From: Desulfurispora thermophila DSM 16022
GTDB lineage: Bacteria > Bacillota > Desulfotomaculia > Desulfotomaculales > Desulfurisporaceae
Direction: 5' to 3'
DNA: 64,000 nt
Assembly (NCBI RefSeq): GCF_000376385.1
Contig: NZ_AQWN01000002.1
Location: 115-64,114 of the forward strand
The first letter of the stretch is position 1. Each line of letters starts with the position of its first letter. Under the pieces are notes generated by a model. It ran no database searches and had not been told where the DNA came from. It saw only the letters and a program-made list of their open reading frames with translations. Shown here in pieces: positions 11,790 to 21,452 of the stretch. Position numbers and translations under genes: made by a program.

Positions 11790-12536
11790 ATGATTATTTT
11801 AAAAACCGAAAAAGAGCTGGCTTACATGCGCGACGCCGGAAGAATTGTTGCCGGTGCCCATGCCGAGATAGCGCGGGCGGTGCGCCCAGGTGTGACCACA
11901 GCTGAACTGGATCGTATTGCCGAGGAGTATATTACGCGTAAAGGCGGCCGGCCGGCGTTTAAAGGGTTGTACGGTTATCCCGCCACCATTTGCGCTTCGG
12001 TCAATGAACAGGTAGTACATGGCATTCCTGGTTTAAGGCAATTGCAAAATGGTGATATTATAAGTATTGACATTGGGGCGGAAATTAATGGCTATTTTGG
12101 TGACAGCGCCGTAACGCTGCCGGTGGGTGAAGTAAGCCCGCAGGTATCCAAACTCCTGGAAGTCACCGAGCAGTCCTTGTACCAGGGCATTGCCAGGGCC
12201 GTGGAAGGGAACAGGCTGACCGACATATCCCATGCCATCCAGAAATACGTGGAGGCGCACGGCTTTTCTGTAGTCAGGGACTATGTAGGACATGGTATTG
12301 GCAGCAGCATGCACGAAGAACCACAGGTACCCAATTTCGGCCGGCCGGGGCGCGGGCCCAGACTCAAGGCCGGGATGACACTGGCTATTGAACCGATGGT
12401 GAATATGGGTACGTACAAAGTGCGCACTTTGCCGGATAATTGGACGGTAGTGACCGATGATCTGCAATACTCAGCTCATTTTGAGCACACCATTGCCATT
12501 ACAGAAAGTGAGCCGGAAATTCTAACCAGGCTATAG
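11790..12536 (+). CDS. map: Methionine aminopeptidase, type I
   Basis: Removes the initiator Met from nascent proteins. 248 aa, with the metal-binding set Asp94 (SIDIG), Asp105 (YFGDSAV), His168 (GHGIG), Glu201 (AIEPM) and Glu231 (HFEHT) in the expected order. No N-terminal zinc-finger extension. ATG start after the weak site CCGGTGG, 14 bp from secY. Confidence 0.97.
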   Translation: MIILKTEKELAYMRDAGRIVAGAHAEIARAVRPGVTTAELDRIAEEYITRKGGRPAFKGLYGYPATICASVNEQVVHGIPGLRQLQNGDIISIDIGAEINGYFGDSAVTLPVGEVSPQVSKLLEVTEQSLYQGIARAVEGNRLTDISHAIQKYVEAHGFSVVRDYVGHGIGSSMHEEPQVPNFGRPGRGPRLKAGMTLAIEPMVNMGTYKVRTLPDNWTVVTDDLQYSAHFEHTIAITESEPEILTRL

Positions 12537-12565
12537 GCGGTCCGGGTGGAGGTGGCCGGTAAACT

Positions 12566-12901
12566 TTGAAAGATAAAAAATTTACTCCCGGTCAGGTAGT
12601 CATATCCACGGCCGGCCGGGATACCGGCAGGCTGTACGTGGTTACCGGGCAGGCCGGGGGCGAAGATGGCAGAAATTTGGTTTATGTTGTGGACGGACAT
12701 ATTCGCAAAATAGACCGACCCAAGAAAAAAAATGTTCGCCACCTGGAGGACACTGGCAAACTGGTGCCGGAGATTGCGCAAAAGATTGCTACCGGCAGGA
12801 AAGTAACCGATCAGGAAATACGGCAGGTGCTGGAGGCTACTTTCACCACCGCTGCATCAGTAGCAAGCGTAAAGGAGGCGTTAAGCGATACTGATGGCTA
12901 A
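12566..12901 (+). CDS. KOW-domain RNA-binding protein (L14e-like)
   Basis: Small protein of the kind many Firmicutes encode between map and infA. 111 aa; the first ~50 residues form a KOW-like segment ([21 protein letters not shown], then [18 protein letters not shown]). The C-terminal half is charged and probably helical. Probable RNA or ribosome association follows from the KOW fold and position; the precise role is not established. TTG start behind GGAGGTGGCCGG. Overlaps infA by 8 bases. Confidence 0.88.
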   Translation: MKDKKFTPGQVVISTAGRDTGRLYVVTGQAGGEDGRNLVYVVDGHIRKIDRPKKKNVRHLEDTGKLVPEIAQKIATGRKVTDQEIRQVLEATFTTAASVASVKEALSDTDG

Positions 12902-13112
12902 GCAGGATGTCATAGAAGTTGAAGGTACCGTGATCGAGCCGCTGCCCAATGCCATGTTTCGCGTCCAATTGCAAAACGGGCACAAAGTGCTGGCTCATGT
13001 TTCCGGTAAAATCCGGATGAACTTTATTCGCATTCTGGCCGGGGACAGGGTGATGGTGGAGCTTTCTCCTTATGACCTGACCAGAGGTAGAATTGTATAC
13101 CGTTATAAGTAA
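12894..13112 (+). CDS. infA: Translation initiation factor IF-1
   Basis: S1/OB-fold factor that binds the A site during initiation. 72 aa, starting [22 protein letters not shown] and ending [15 protein letters not shown]. Starts 8 bases inside the KOW-protein gene with AAAGGAGGCG upstream. Confidence 0.98.
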   Translation: MAKQDVIEVEGTVIEPLPNAMFRVQLQNGHKVLAHVSGKIRMNFIRILAGDRVMVELSPYDLTRGRIVYRYK

Positions 13113-13176
13113 TATTTCGCAGGGATTTTAAACTGGGGGCCTGTGCAAATACAGGCCCGGGCGGCAGGAGGTATGA

Positions 13177-13293
<117 letters not shown>

Positions 13294-13314
13294 AAACGGG
13301 AGGTGTTACCTTTT

Positions 13315-13686
13315 ATGGCACGTATTGCTGGGGCGGACTTGCCGCGGGACAAACGGGTGGAAGTTGCCCTTACCTATATCTATGGCATCGGCCGTTCCAC
13401 ATCGCGCAAGATCCTGGCGCAGACCGGGGTTAACCCGGACACCCGGGTGCGCAACCTGACCGAAGAAGAGATTAACCGGCTGCGCGATGTGATCGAGAAG
13501 AATTACAAGGTGGAAGGCGATCTGCGCCGGGAAGTGGCGCTGAACATCAAGCGGCTGATTGAGATTGGTTGTTATCGCGGGCTGCGGCACCGCAAAGGTT
13601 TGCCGGTGCGGGGGCAGCGGACCAAGACCAATGCCCGTACGCGCAAAGGGCCCAGAAGAACTGTCGGTGTAAAACGCAAGAAGTAA
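13315..13686 (+). CDS. rpsM: 30S ribosomal protein S13
   Basis: Head protein contacting P-site tRNA and L5. 123 aa from ATG 13315 ([19 protein letters not shown]), after GGGAGGTGTTACC. Helix-two-turns-helix region at about 14-50 and the basic C-tail ([17 protein letters not shown]). Confidence 0.98.
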   Translation: MARIAGADLPRDKRVEVALTYIYGIGRSTSRKILAQTGVNPDTRVRNLTEEEINRLRDVIEKNYKVEGDLRREVALNIKRLIEIGCYRGLRHRKGLPVRGQRTKTNARTRKGPRRTVGVKRKK

Positions 13687-13705
13687 GTGAAGAGGGGGTT
13701 AGAGA

Positions 13706-14095
13706 ATGGCTCGCCGCGCCACCCGTACGAAGAGGCGGGAAAGAAAAAATGTGGACCGGGGTGTGGCTCACATCAAGTCCACTTTTAACAACACTATTGT
13801 TACCATTACCGACACGCAGGGCAATGCCATTTCCTGGTGCAGTGCCGGTCAGGTTGGATTCAAGGGATCACGTAAGAGCACGCCCTTTGCTGCTCAAATG
13901 GCAGCAGAGCAGGCGGCTAAAGAAGCTATTGAGCACGGCATGAAGGAAGTTGAAGTGATGGTGAAAGGTCCCGGGGCCGGGCGGGAGGCTGCCATTCGCT
14001 CGCTGCAGGCTGCCGGGTTGGAGGTAAGCCTGATCAAAGACGTTACGCCCATTCCACACAACGGCTGCCGGCCTCCCAAGCGCCGGAGAGTATAG
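13706..14095 (+). CDS. rpsK: 30S ribosomal protein S11
   Basis: Platform protein near the E-site mRNA. 129 aa, with [18 protein letters not shown] and the C-terminal signature [21 protein letters not shown] start behind GAGGGGGTTAG. Confidence 0.98.
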   Translation: MARRATRTKRRERKNVDRGVAHIKSTFNNTIVTITDTQGNAISWCSAGQVGFKGSRKSTPFAAQMAAEQAAKEAIEHGMKEVEVMVKGPGAGREAAIRSLQAAGLEVSLIKDVTPIPHNGCRPPKRRRV

Positions 14096-14113
14096 GAGGT
14101 GTTTTTTGGCTCC

Positions 14114-14740
14114 ATGGCAAGATATACAGGACCCCTTTGCCGCCTTTGCCGCCGGGAGGGTATCAAGCTGTACCTGAAAGGTGATCGTTGCTATTCCAGC
14201 AAATGCGCCATTGATCGCCGGGGTTATGCTCCCGGTATGCACGGCCAGCGGCGGAAAAAACTGAGCGAATACGGTATGCAGCTGCGGGAAAAACAAAAGG
14301 CCCGCCGCATTTACGGTGTGCTGGAGCGCCAGTTCCGCAACTACTTTGAGCGGGCGGAGCGCCAGCCCGGCGTTACCGGTGAAAATCTGCTGCGCCTTTT
14401 GGAGCGGCGCCTGGACAATGTGGTGTACCGCCTGGGTCTGGCCACCTCGCGCCAGGAGGCCCGTCAGCTGGTATTGCACGGCCACTTCCGCCTGAACGGC
14501 CGCAAGGTGAACATTCCTTCCCTGCTGGTGCGGGTGGGCGATGAGATTGAAGTGCGGGAGAAAAGCCGGGAGTCGTCCCGCATTAAAGAACTGATGGAGC
14601 GGGCTGCCGATCGCACACCGCCGGCCTGGCTGGAGTATGATGCCAATCAGGCCAAGGGGCGGGTAGTGGCGTTCCCCACCCGTGATCAGATTGACATACC
14701 GGTTAAGGAGCAGATGATTGTTGAGCTGTACTCCAGATAG
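14114..14740 (+). CDS. rpsD: 30S ribosomal protein S4, zinc form
   Basis: Primary assembly protein of the 30S body. 208 aa from ATG 14114 ([16 protein letters not shown]). The N-terminal Cys set (CRLC, then CYSSKC) marks the C+ zinc form, and an S4 RNA-binding domain follows at about 98-160 ([20 protein letters not shown]). The spacing from the ribosome binding site TAGGAGGT is long (about 14 bases), but no better in-frame start exists. Confidence 0.97.
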   Translation: MARYTGPLCRLCRREGIKLYLKGDRCYSSKCAIDRRGYAPGMHGQRRKKLSEYGMQLREKQKARRIYGVLERQFRNYFERAERQPGVTGENLLRLLERRLDNVVYRLGLATSRQEARQLVLHGHFRLNGRKVNIPSLLVRVGDEIEVREKSRESSRIKELMERAADRTPPAWLEYDANQAKGRVVAFPTRDQIDIPVKEQMIVELYSR

Positions 14741-14791
14741 GCTTGCTGACATGAACGCCGGTCGGTTTGGCCAGAGGGAGGTTACCAGATA

Positions 14792-15739
14792 ATGTTTGAA
14801 ATAGAAAAACCCAGGATCGAATGTGTGGAAAAAAGCGCTGACAACACCTATGGCAAGTTTGTGGTGGAGCCACTGGAGCGAGGCTACGGGATTACTCTGG
14901 GCAATTCACTGCGCCGGATGCTGCTTTCCTCCATGCCGGGTGCGGCGGTTACTTCGGTAAAAATTGAAGGGGTGCTGCACGAGTTCTCCACCATTCCCGG
15001 CGTTGTGGAAGATGTTACCGACATTATTCTGAACCTGAAGGGCCTCTGCTTGAAAATGCACAGCGATGAAGAAAAAACCGTCCGCATTGAGGCCAGGGGC
15101 GAAAAAGTAGTGACGGCGGCTGACATTATCTGTGATCCCGATGTGGAAATCCTCAATCCGGAACACCATATCGCGACTTTGGCCGAAAACGGCAGGCTGT
15201 TCATGGAAATGACTGTGGCAAAGGGGCGCGGTTATGTACCGGCGGAGCGGAACAAAAAAGGTGACCATGTAATTGGGATTATTCCTGTGGACTCCGTTTT
15301 CAGCCCGGTGCGCAAAGTCAACTACAATGTGGAGAACACACGTGTCGGCCAGCGCACAGACTACGACAAGCTGACTCTGGAAGTATGGACCGATGGTTCA
15401 ATAAAGCCCGATGAGGCAGTTAGCCTGTCCGCCAGGATTTTGAGCGACCACCTCAAGCTGTTCATCGGACTCACCGACAGCGTGGACAACGTGGAAATCA
15501 TGGTGGAAAAAGAAGAAGAGCAAAAGGATAAAATTCTGGAGATGACCATTGAGGAACTGGACCTCTCGGTTCGCTCTTACAACTGCCTGAAGCGGGCTGG
15601 CATCAACACAGTGGAAGAACTAATTCAGCGCAACGAAGAGGATATGATGAAAGTCCGCAATCTGGGCAAGAAGTCTTTGGAAGAAGTGATCAACAAACTT
15701 GCCGAATTGGGGCTTTCCCTGCGTAAGGACGAAGATTGA
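14792..15739 (+). CDS. rpoA: RNA polymerase alpha subunit
   Basis: Scaffolds polymerase assembly and reads UP elements. 315 aa: N-domain ([20 protein letters not shown] at about 30-49) for dimerisation and beta/beta' contact, a flexible acidic linker (EKEEEQKD), and the C-domain helix-hairpin-helix ([14 protein letters not shown]). ATG start behind GAGGGAGGT. Confidence 0.98.
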   Translation: MFEIEKPRIECVEKSADNTYGKFVVEPLERGYGITLGNSLRRMLLSSMPGAAVTSVKIEGVLHEFSTIPGVVEDVTDIILNLKGLCLKMHSDEEKTVRIEARGEKVVTAADIICDPDVEILNPEHHIATLAENGRLFMEMTVAKGRGYVPAERNKKGDHVIGIIPVDSVFSPVRKVNYNVENTRVGQRTDYDKLTLEVWTDGSIKPDEAVSLSARILSDHLKLFIGLTDSVDNVEIMVEKEEEQKDKILEMTIEELDLSVRSYNCLKRAGINTVEELIQRNEEDMMKVRNLGKKSLEEVINKLAELGLSLRKDED

Positions 15740-15754
15740 CGGGAGGGAAAAGAA

Positions 15755-16093
15755 GTGGGCTACCGGAAACTGGGGGTGAACACCGGGCACCGCAAGGCCA
15801 TGTTGCGCAACCTGGTGTCTTCCCTGATCAAGGAAGAGCGCATTCAGACCACTGAATCCCGGGCCAAGGAAGTAAAACGGCTGGCTGATAAAATGGTCAC
15901 ACTGGCCAAGCGGGGCGACCTGCACGCCCGGCGTCAGGCCCTGGCTTACATTTACGATGAAGATGTAGTCAGAAAGCTGTTTGATACCGTTGGGCCGCGC
16001 TATGCCGACCGGAACGGCGGTTACACCCGCATTGTCCGCACAGGCTTTCGGCGGGGCGATGCCGCTCCCCTGGTAGTGCTGGAATTGGTATAG
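15755..16093 (+). CDS. rplQ: 50S ribosomal protein L17
   Basis: Exit-tunnel-rim protein. 112 aa, starting [20 protein letters not shown] and ending with the [22 protein letters not shown] signature. GTG start after GGGAGGG. Last ribosomal gene of the main block. Confidence 0.97.
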   Translation: MGYRKLGVNTGHRKAMLRNLVSSLIKEERIQTTESRAKEVKRLADKMVTLAKRGDLHARRQALAYIYDEDVVRKLFDTVGPRYADRNGGYTRIVRTGFRRGDAAPLVVLELV

Positions 16094-16103
16094 TTGGGAC
16101 GCG

Positions 16104-16931
16104 GTGTTGAGGTTTCATAATGTGAGTTACCAGTATCAGGGTCAGGCTGTGCCTGCCCTGATCGATTTTAGTGCCACTGTTGCTCCCGGGGAACACGTGG
16201 CCGTGGTGGGTGCCAATGGCAGTGGTAAGTCCACGCTGGCCGGGCTGGCGGCCTGCTTGCTGTTGCCCACTGCCGGTGAAGTGTTGATTGCCGGTGTGAA
16301 AAGTGACCGTGTGCGCCAGGACTTGTCCCTGCGCCGCAAAGTCGGTCTGGTTTTGCAGAATCCGGACAATCAAATCGTCGCCGCCACAGTGGAAGAAGAT
16401 GTAGCCTTTGGCCTGGAGAACCTGGGGGTGCCGCGGGAGGAGATGTGGCGGCGGGTGGAGGAAGCGCTGTCTGTGACCGGTATGGAGGAATTGCGCTTAT
16501 GCCCACCCCACCAGCTCTCGGGCGGGCAAAAACAGAGGTTGGCTCTGGCCGGCATTTTAGCCATGCGGCCTGAAGTAATAATTCTGGACGAACCGACCGC
16601 CATGCTGGATCCTGTGGGGCGCCGGGAAATTATCCAGTGGCTGCTCAGAATAAAGGCGTGTGCTCCGGTAACCATTATGTACATTACCCACCATCTGGAA
16701 GAAACCCTGGTGGCCGACCGGGTCTGGCTGTTGCAAAAAGGACGGCTCGCGGCCGACCTGCCGCCCCTGGCGCTTTATACACAAAACAGGGAATTGGTTG
16801 AGCAGGCCGGCTTGTCCTTGCCCCCCCTTCTGGAACTGGTGCACCGATTGGAACGGGGTGGTGTGCCTTTGCCCGCCGGTATTGCCCAAATTGAGCAGCT
16901 GGTAGATGCCTTATGCCGGTTATTGAGTTAA
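16104..16931 (+). CDS. ecfA1: ECF transporter ATPase EcfA1
   Basis: One of two ATPases powering the shared energy-coupling-factor module for vitamin and metal uptake. 275 aa: Walker A GANGSGKS at 36-43, Q-loop (LVLQNPDNQI), signature LSGGQKQRLALAG and Walker B VIILDEPTAML. GTG start at 16104 (a TTG follows at 16107) with a poor ribosome binding site, consistent with coupling to rplQ 10 bp upstream. Overlaps ecfA2 by 19 bases. Confidence 0.95.
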   Translation: MLRFHNVSYQYQGQAVPALIDFSATVAPGEHVAVVGANGSGKSTLAGLAACLLLPTAGEVLIAGVKSDRVRQDLSLRRKVGLVLQNPDNQIVAATVEEDVAFGLENLGVPREEMWRRVEEALSVTGMEELRLCPPHQLSGGQKQRLALAGILAMRPEVIILDEPTAMLDPVGRREIIQWLLRIKACAPVTIMYITHHLEETLVADRVWLLQKGRLAADLPPLALYTQNRELVEQAGLSLPPLLELVHRLERGGVPLPAGIAQIEQLVDALCRLLS

Positions 16932-17770
16932 TAAACGTAAATCATACTTACTGGCCGGGAACGCCCATGGCCAGACAGGCGCTGGTGGATGTAAGTCTGA
17001 ATATAGAAGAAGGGGATTGCTGGGCGGTGGTGGGAACCGCGGGCTCGGGCAAGAGCACCCTGGTGCAGCATTTTGTCGGGCTTTTACAACCCACAAGTGG
17101 TAAGGTACTGGTTTACGGAGGCAACACAGCCGACAAAAAAGTGCGGGACGGACTGTGGCGCAAGGTGGGACTGGTTTTTCAGTACCCGGAAAGGCAGTTT
17201 TTTGAGGAATCGGTGCTCAGAGAAGTGGCATACGGACCTTTGAACCTGGGTCTGAGCAGGCGGGAAGCGGAGCAGCGGGCCCGGTGGGCTTTGCAGGCAG
17301 TGGGGCTGGATCCCCAGCGTTATCAGTCTCTCTCTCCTTTTCGCTTGAGCGGGGGCGAAAAGCGCCGTGTGGCCATTGCGGCCACTTTGGCCATCAAGCC
17401 GCCGGTGCTGGTGCTGGACGAGCCGACGGCCGGTTTGGACCCGGCAGGTCAGCGGTTGGTACTGAAGCTAATGTTGGACTTGAAGAAGCGCGGCTTTACG
17501 ATCATATTGGTTACACACCAGATGGAAATGGCAGCGCTTATAGCCGATCGAGTGGCGGTTTTACATGCGGGCAGGCTGTTGGCCAGTGGCAGGGCTAAAG
17601 AAATTTACTTTGATAAAGTATTATGGGAACAGGCCGGTCTTGAGCCCCCCCTGGCCGTGGAAATCCAGCTGAGGTTGGGCGCGGCGGGCATAAAACTACC
17701 CTTTGCGCCAGTCACCAGCTACTATGAACTGGCCGGGTGCCTGCTCAAAATGTGGGGGAGGCGGTCATAG
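16913..17770 (+). CDS. ecfA2: ECF transporter ATPase EcfA2
   Basis: Second ATPase of the ECF module, pairing with EcfA1 under EcfT. 285 aa: Walker A GTAGSGKS at 41-48, Q-loop FQYPERQFFEESV (ECF-type), signature LSGGEKRRVAIAA and Walker B VLVLDEPTAGLDP. Its TAG stop shares one base with the proposed GTG start of ecfT. Confidence 0.95.
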   Translation: MPVIELINVNHTYWPGTPMARQALVDVSLNIEEGDCWAVVGTAGSGKSTLVQHFVGLLQPTSGKVLVYGGNTADKKVRDGLWRKVGLVFQYPERQFFEESVLREVAYGPLNLGLSRREAEQRARWALQAVGLDPQRYQSLSPFRLSGGEKRRVAIAATLAIKPPVLVLDEPTAGLDPAGQRLVLKLMLDLKKRGFTIILVTHQMEMAALIADRVAVLHAGRLLASGRAKEIYFDKVLWEQAGLEPPLAVEIQLRLGAAGIKLPFAPVTSYYELAGCLLKMWGRRS

Positions 17771-18573
17771 TGGGTGTGGCCTGGAATGGACTGCTTCCCG
17801 GACAATACTTCCCCGGGGATACTGTGCTACACCGCCTGGATCCCCGCTGCAAGATTGTGGTCTGTGGCCTTTTAATGGTGGCGACTTTAGCTGCCCGGGA
17901 GCTTTATATACTGCTGCCAGCTTTGACGTTGTTGCTGGCAACCCGGTTGGCCCGGCTACCCGTAAGCCAGCTGTGGCGAGGTATGAAACTTTTCTGGATA
18001 TTTTTGCTTGTCACCATGCTGCTGCAGTTTTTCTTTACAGCAGGTGATGTTATCTACACTCTGGGTCCCCTGCAAATCAGCCGTCAGGGGGTGGCTTTGG
18101 GTGTAAGCATGTTTGGGCGCATTGTACTTTTGATATTGTCCGGCATTCTGCTTACTTTTACCACATCGCCATCCCGCTTGACGGCCGGGATTGAGAGCCT
18201 GCTAAGTCCCATCTCCCGCCTGGGTTTGCCGGTAGCGGATATTGCCCTGATGATGACCATAGCCATGCGCTTTGTCCCCCTGCTGCTGGATGAAACCTGG
18301 CAGATCATGCAGGCCCAGCAGGCGCGGGGAGGTAGCATGGCGATCCGCCAGCCGGCGGCACGCCTGAAGAGCGCTCTGGCGCTGTTGGTGCCGGTGTTAA
18401 TCGGGGTATTGCGCCGGGCGGAAGAACTGGCTCTGGCCATGGAAGCCCGTTGTTTTGTACCGGGTAGCCGCAGGACACATCTGCACAGCCCTTGCTGGCG
18501 GGCCCGGGATACAGCTGTGTTACTGGGTGCATGTGGGGTGCTGGTGGTAGTGCTGGCCGGCAGGTACATTTAG
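17770..18573 (+). CDS. ecfT: ECF transporter membrane subunit EcfT
   Basis: Membrane scaffold that couples the ATPases to interchangeable S components. 267 aa from GTG 17770, which has GGGGGAGGCGG just upstream; the frame is open 33 bases further back. Several hydrophobic segments (about 30-110 and 240-265). The coupling-helix motifs appear as QQARGG at about 177-182 and ALAMEARCF near 220. No S component is adjacent. Confidence 0.93.
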   Translation: MGVAWNGLLPGQYFPGDTVLHRLDPRCKIVVCGLLMVATLAARELYILLPALTLLLATRLARLPVSQLWRGMKLFWIFLLVTMLLQFFFTAGDVIYTLGPLQISRQGVALGVSMFGRIVLLILSGILLTFTTSPSRLTAGIESLLSPISRLGLPVADIALMMTIAMRFVPLLLDETWQIMQAQQARGGSMAIRQPAARLKSALALLVPVLIGVLRRAEELALAMEARCFVPGSRRTHLHSPCWRARDTAVLLGACGVLVVVLAGRYI

Positions 18574-18584
18574 AGGGTAGTAAA

Positions 18585-19328
18585 ATGAGAAATGTTAAAT
18601 TAACTCTGGCTTACGACGGGACCAACTACCACGGGTTTCAAGAGCAGCGGGGTAGCGGACTTTTGACCATACAGGAAGTACTGGAAAGCACGTTGCAAAA
18701 GTTTACCGGCCGCCGGGTGATCGTATACGGGGCCGGGCGTACCGACGCCGGGGTACATGCCCTGGGTCAGGTGGTGAACTTTGACGCCAGCCATTGGCCC
18801 ATTCCCATACCCCGCATTCCCCTGGCGCTCAACGGGGCCTTGCCGGGTGATATCGTAATTAAAGAAGCCGAAGAGGTGCCGGAAAACTTTCACGCCCGTT
18901 TTTCGGCAATTAACAAGACCTATTGCTACCAGATCTACAACCAGCGCATTCCCGACCCATTTTACGCCCGCTACAGCTACTTTGAACCGCGGGAACTTTC
19001 GCTGTCCGCCATGCAGGAAGCGGCCGGGTATTTGCTCGGCCAGCACGACTTTGCCGCCTTTCGGGCCCAGGGTACGCCGGTGAAATCTACAGTGCGCACC
19101 ATTTATCATTTGGCTGTGGAGCGTACGGGGTGCCTGATTCGCATTACAATAAAAGGCGACGGATTTTTATACAATATGGTGCGCATTATTGCCGGTACTC
19201 TGTTGCAAGTGGGGCTGGGCAAATACCCGCCACAAACTATGCCCGGGATTCTGGCCAGCAGGCAAAGGTCGCTGGCCGGGCCAACGCTCCCGCCACAGGG
19301 CTTATTCCTGGTACGGGTAGATTACTAG
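18585..19328 (+). CDS. truA: tRNA pseudouridine(38-40) synthase TruA
   Basis: Isomerises uridines 38-40 in the anticodon stem-loop. 247 aa from ATG 18585 (MRNVKLTLAYDGTNYHGFQ) after AGAGGGTAG. The catalytic Asp54 lies in GAGRTDAGVHALGQ. Follows ecfT by 11 bp, a common Firmicutes arrangement. Confidence 0.97.
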   Translation: MRNVKLTLAYDGTNYHGFQEQRGSGLLTIQEVLESTLQKFTGRRVIVYGAGRTDAGVHALGQVVNFDASHWPIPIPRIPLALNGALPGDIVIKEAEEVPENFHARFSAINKTYCYQIYNQRIPDPFYARYSYFEPRELSLSAMQEAAGYLLGQHDFAAFRAQGTPVKSTVRTIYHLAVERTGCLIRITIKGDGFLYNMVRIIAGTLLQVGLGKYPPQTMPGILASRQRSLAGPTLPPQGLFLVRVDY

Positions 19329-19329
19329 C

Positions 19330-19359
19330 TTGACAAATACTTGTCAGGAGTTTTAAAAT
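19330..19359 (+). promoter_or_regulatory. Sigma-A promoter of rplM-rpsI
   Basis: TTGACA (19330-19335), 18-bp spacer, TAAAAT (19354-19359). It starts 2 bp after the truA stop and gives rplM-rpsI its own transcript. Confidence 0.75.
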
Positions 19360-19372
19360 TACTATATGTGTG

Positions 19373-19412
19373 CCGGTTAGCTGGTTCCCCGAGCCCCGGA
19401 GCCAGGAGCCGG
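19373..19412 (+). promoter_or_regulatory. Structured rplM leader, candidate L13-type autoregulatory element
   Basis: CCGGTT (19373) pairs with AGCCGG at the end, and CTGGTTCC pairs with GGAGCCAG (one G-U) inside it, giving a long two-part hairpin in the 5' leader between the promoter and rplM. Firmicutes often have an L13 leader here; family membership is inferred from position and shape only. Confidence 0.5.
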
Positions 19413-19452
19413 TACGATCTGTCAGGTGCAGTGCATGTAGGAGGGAAAAATA

Positions 19453-19887
19453 ATGAGAACTACTTATATGGCCAAGCCAGGTGAAATAGAGCGCAAATGG
19501 TATGTCATTGACGCCGAAGGCCAGGTACTAGGCCGCCTGGCTGCCCAGGCCGCAGCCATTCTGCGCGGTAAGCACCGTCCAACCTTCACACCACATGTGG
19601 ATACAGGCGACCATGTGATTATTGTCAATGCCGATAAAGTGAAACTGACCGGCAAGAAGTTGCAGCAAAAGCACTATATCCGTCATACCGGCCATCCGGG
19701 CGGGTTGAAAGCAACCAGTTACGCTACGCTGATCAAGACCAAACCCGAACTGATTGTGCGCAAGGCTATTGAGGGCATGCTGCCCCATAACCGGCTGGGT
19801 GCCGCTATGGCCAAAAAGCTCAAGGTCTACAGTGGGCCGGAGCACCCGCACCAGGCTCAAAAGCCCCAGGCCTGGACACTTAAGTAA
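19453..19887 (+). CDS. rplM: 50S ribosomal protein L13
   Basis: Early-assembly large-subunit protein. 144 aa, with [21 protein letters not shown], the [22 protein letters not shown] core and the [20 protein letters not shown] signature. ATG start after TAGGAGGGA. Confidence 0.98.
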   Translation: MRTTYMAKPGEIERKWYVIDAEGQVLGRLAAQAAAILRGKHRPTFTPHVDTGDHVIIVNADKVKLTGKKLQQKHYIRHTGHPGGLKATSYATLIKTKPELIVRKAIEGMLPHNRLGAAMAKKLKVYSGPEHPHQAQKPQAWTLK

Positions 19888-19914
19888 GTGAGTGATTCAT
19901 AAGGAGGAGAAGCA

Positions 19915-20307
19915 ATGGCCCAGGTTCAGTTCTATGGCACCGGGCGGCGGAAAAATGCTGTGGCCCGTGTCTATATTTATCCCGGTGAAGGCAATATTAC
20001 GGTTAATAACAGGGATTTGCTCAGCTATTTTGGTCGTCGCGTTTTGGAAACTCTGGTCAAACAGCCGCTGGAGATTACCGGCACTGCCGGCCGGTTTGAT
20101 GTGAAAGTGCGGGCGAAAGGTGGCGGCATCAGCGGTCAGGCCGGTGCGGTGCGCATGGGTATTGCCCGCGCGCTGGTGCAAGCTGACCCCAACCTGCGTC
20201 CCATATTGAAAAAGGCCGGCTTCTTGACCCGTGACCCGCGCATGAAGGAAAGGAGAAAGTACGGCCTGAAAAAAGCCCGCCGTGCACCCCAGTTCTCCAA
20301 GCGTTAA
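19915..20307 (+). CDS. rpsI: 30S ribosomal protein S9
   Basis: Head protein whose C-terminal tail reaches the P-site tRNA. 130 aa, starting with the [15 protein letters not shown] signature and ending [15 protein letters not shown] start behind AAGGAGGAG. Operon partner of rplM. Confidence 0.98.
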   Translation: MAQVQFYGTGRRKNAVARVYIYPGEGNITVNNRDLLSYFGRRVLETLVKQPLEITGTAGRFDVKVRAKGGGISGQAGAVRMGIARALVQADPNLRPILKKAGFLTRDPRMKERRKYGLKKARRAPQFSKR

Positions 20308-20323
20308 CCAAACGTATAAACAC

Positions 20324-20355
20324 AAAAAAGAAGGGTTTCTGCCCTTCTTTTTTTA
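20324..20355. terminator. Bidirectional terminator, rpsI / chemoreceptor gene
   Basis: Palindrome AAAAAAGAAGGG - TTTCT - GCCCTTCTTTTTT, with A- and T-runs on both sides, placed between converging genes. It can serve rpsI (+) and the 20368-21195 gene (-). Confidence 0.9.
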
Positions 20356-20367
20356 ACCTTGCTTAAC

Positions 20368-21195
20368 TTATAATTCATCAGCCCAGCTTTTCATCTGTTC
20401 TGTTACCGAGTTGATCTGTTGTACGGCGGCCATAATTTCCTGCGTGGCAGCGGCCTGTTGCTGTGAGGTGGCGGCTACTGTGGTTACATAACCGGCAATA
20501 TCAATAATGGCTTCTTTAATACTCTGCAGTGTATCGGCGATTTCTTTGACCGAATTGTTGGTGCGGCTGGCCAGCTTGCGGATTTCTTCCGCCACCACGG
20601 AAAAACCGCGCCCCATCTCGCCCGCCCGGGCTGCTTCAATGGCCGCATTCAGGCCCAAGAGGTGGGTTTGGCCGGCCACTTCCCGGATCAATCCCAGCAC
20701 TTCATCCATGCCCTGCACCTTATCTCTCATTTCCTGGGTAAAGCTGTCCAGCTTCTGGGCATTTTGCGCCAGATCCTGGGCCTGGGCGGCCATGCCGGAA
20801 ACGTTTTGGGTGATGGATTCAAAGGCCATGTTCAGTTCGGCCGATGTCTTGATCAGGTTGCTTTTAGCCGCGCTGGTGCTGGGATTGCACATGGAAAGCG
20901 CCCCGATCACCTGTCCGGATTCATCACGTATGGGCACACTGGAGGCAAAGTAGCCCACGCCGTATACTTCCGGACCAACCTCCCTTGTAATCCTCCGGCC
21001 CTCGCGCAAAGCGGTGCCGGCGCCGCTTTGCGGGCTGACCGGGTCGCCCACCTTGATACCCAGCTTGATGCGCTGTCCTTCTTTGTAATAGACAAATTTC
21101 TCCCGGTCGCAAATTGCCAGCACCACGTCTTCGCCCAGCATTTCCCCGTAATAACGGGCGGCGTCCACCACTTTTTGCAAGATATCGCTGCTCAT
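20368..21195 (-). CDS. Soluble methyl-accepting chemotaxis-type receptor
   Basis: 275 aa with no membrane segment, so probably a cytoplasmic sensor signalling through CheA/CheW. The N-terminal ~110 residues form a GAF/PAS-like sensory part ([18 protein letters not shown], then [16 protein letters not shown]). The rest is a shortened MCP signalling domain with the hairpin-tip segment [20 protein letters not shown] and [15 protein letters not shown] start behind GGAGGGG. The ligand cannot be inferred; no che genes are nearby. Confidence 0.88.
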   Translation of the reverse strand: MSSDILQKVVDAARYYGEMLGEDVVLAICDREKFVYYKEGQRIKLGIKVGDPVSPQSGAGTALREGRRITREVGPEVYGVGYFASSVPIRDESGQVIGALSMCNPSTSAAKSNLIKTSAELNMAFESITQNVSGMAAQAQDLAQNAQKLDSFTQEMRDKVQGMDEVLGLIREVAGQTHLLGLNAAIEAARAGEMGRGFSVVAEEIRKLASRTNNSVKEIADTLQSIKEAIIDIAGYVTTVAATSQQQAAATQEIMAAVQQINSVTEQMKSWADEL

Positions 21196-21330
21196 TAAGT
21201 TACCCCTCCATCATCAATTGAAGTAATAATTTTTTAAGGTCCCCCTTTTTACCTCAATCCCCTTTGGTCAATATTTATTTGTTATAAGCGGCGTAAAACC
21301 CTGCAAAAAAAACGAAAAAACTGTATAGAA

Positions 21331-21353
21331 AAGAAAAAAGCCGTAAAACGGCC
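21331..21353 (-). terminator. Terminator downstream of uraA
   Basis: Read on the - strand: GGCCGT TTT ACGGC followed by TTTTTTCTTTTC. Short stem but a strong U-run, about 100 bases after the uraA stop. Confidence 0.65.
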
Positions 21354-21452
21354 ATATGCTCAATTAATAGGTGAAAAATAATTCGTATATCATTGATTGC
21401 TTTGCACATATCTACGCAGGTCATCCGTTAAGAAAATATTTATATTGCAGGG

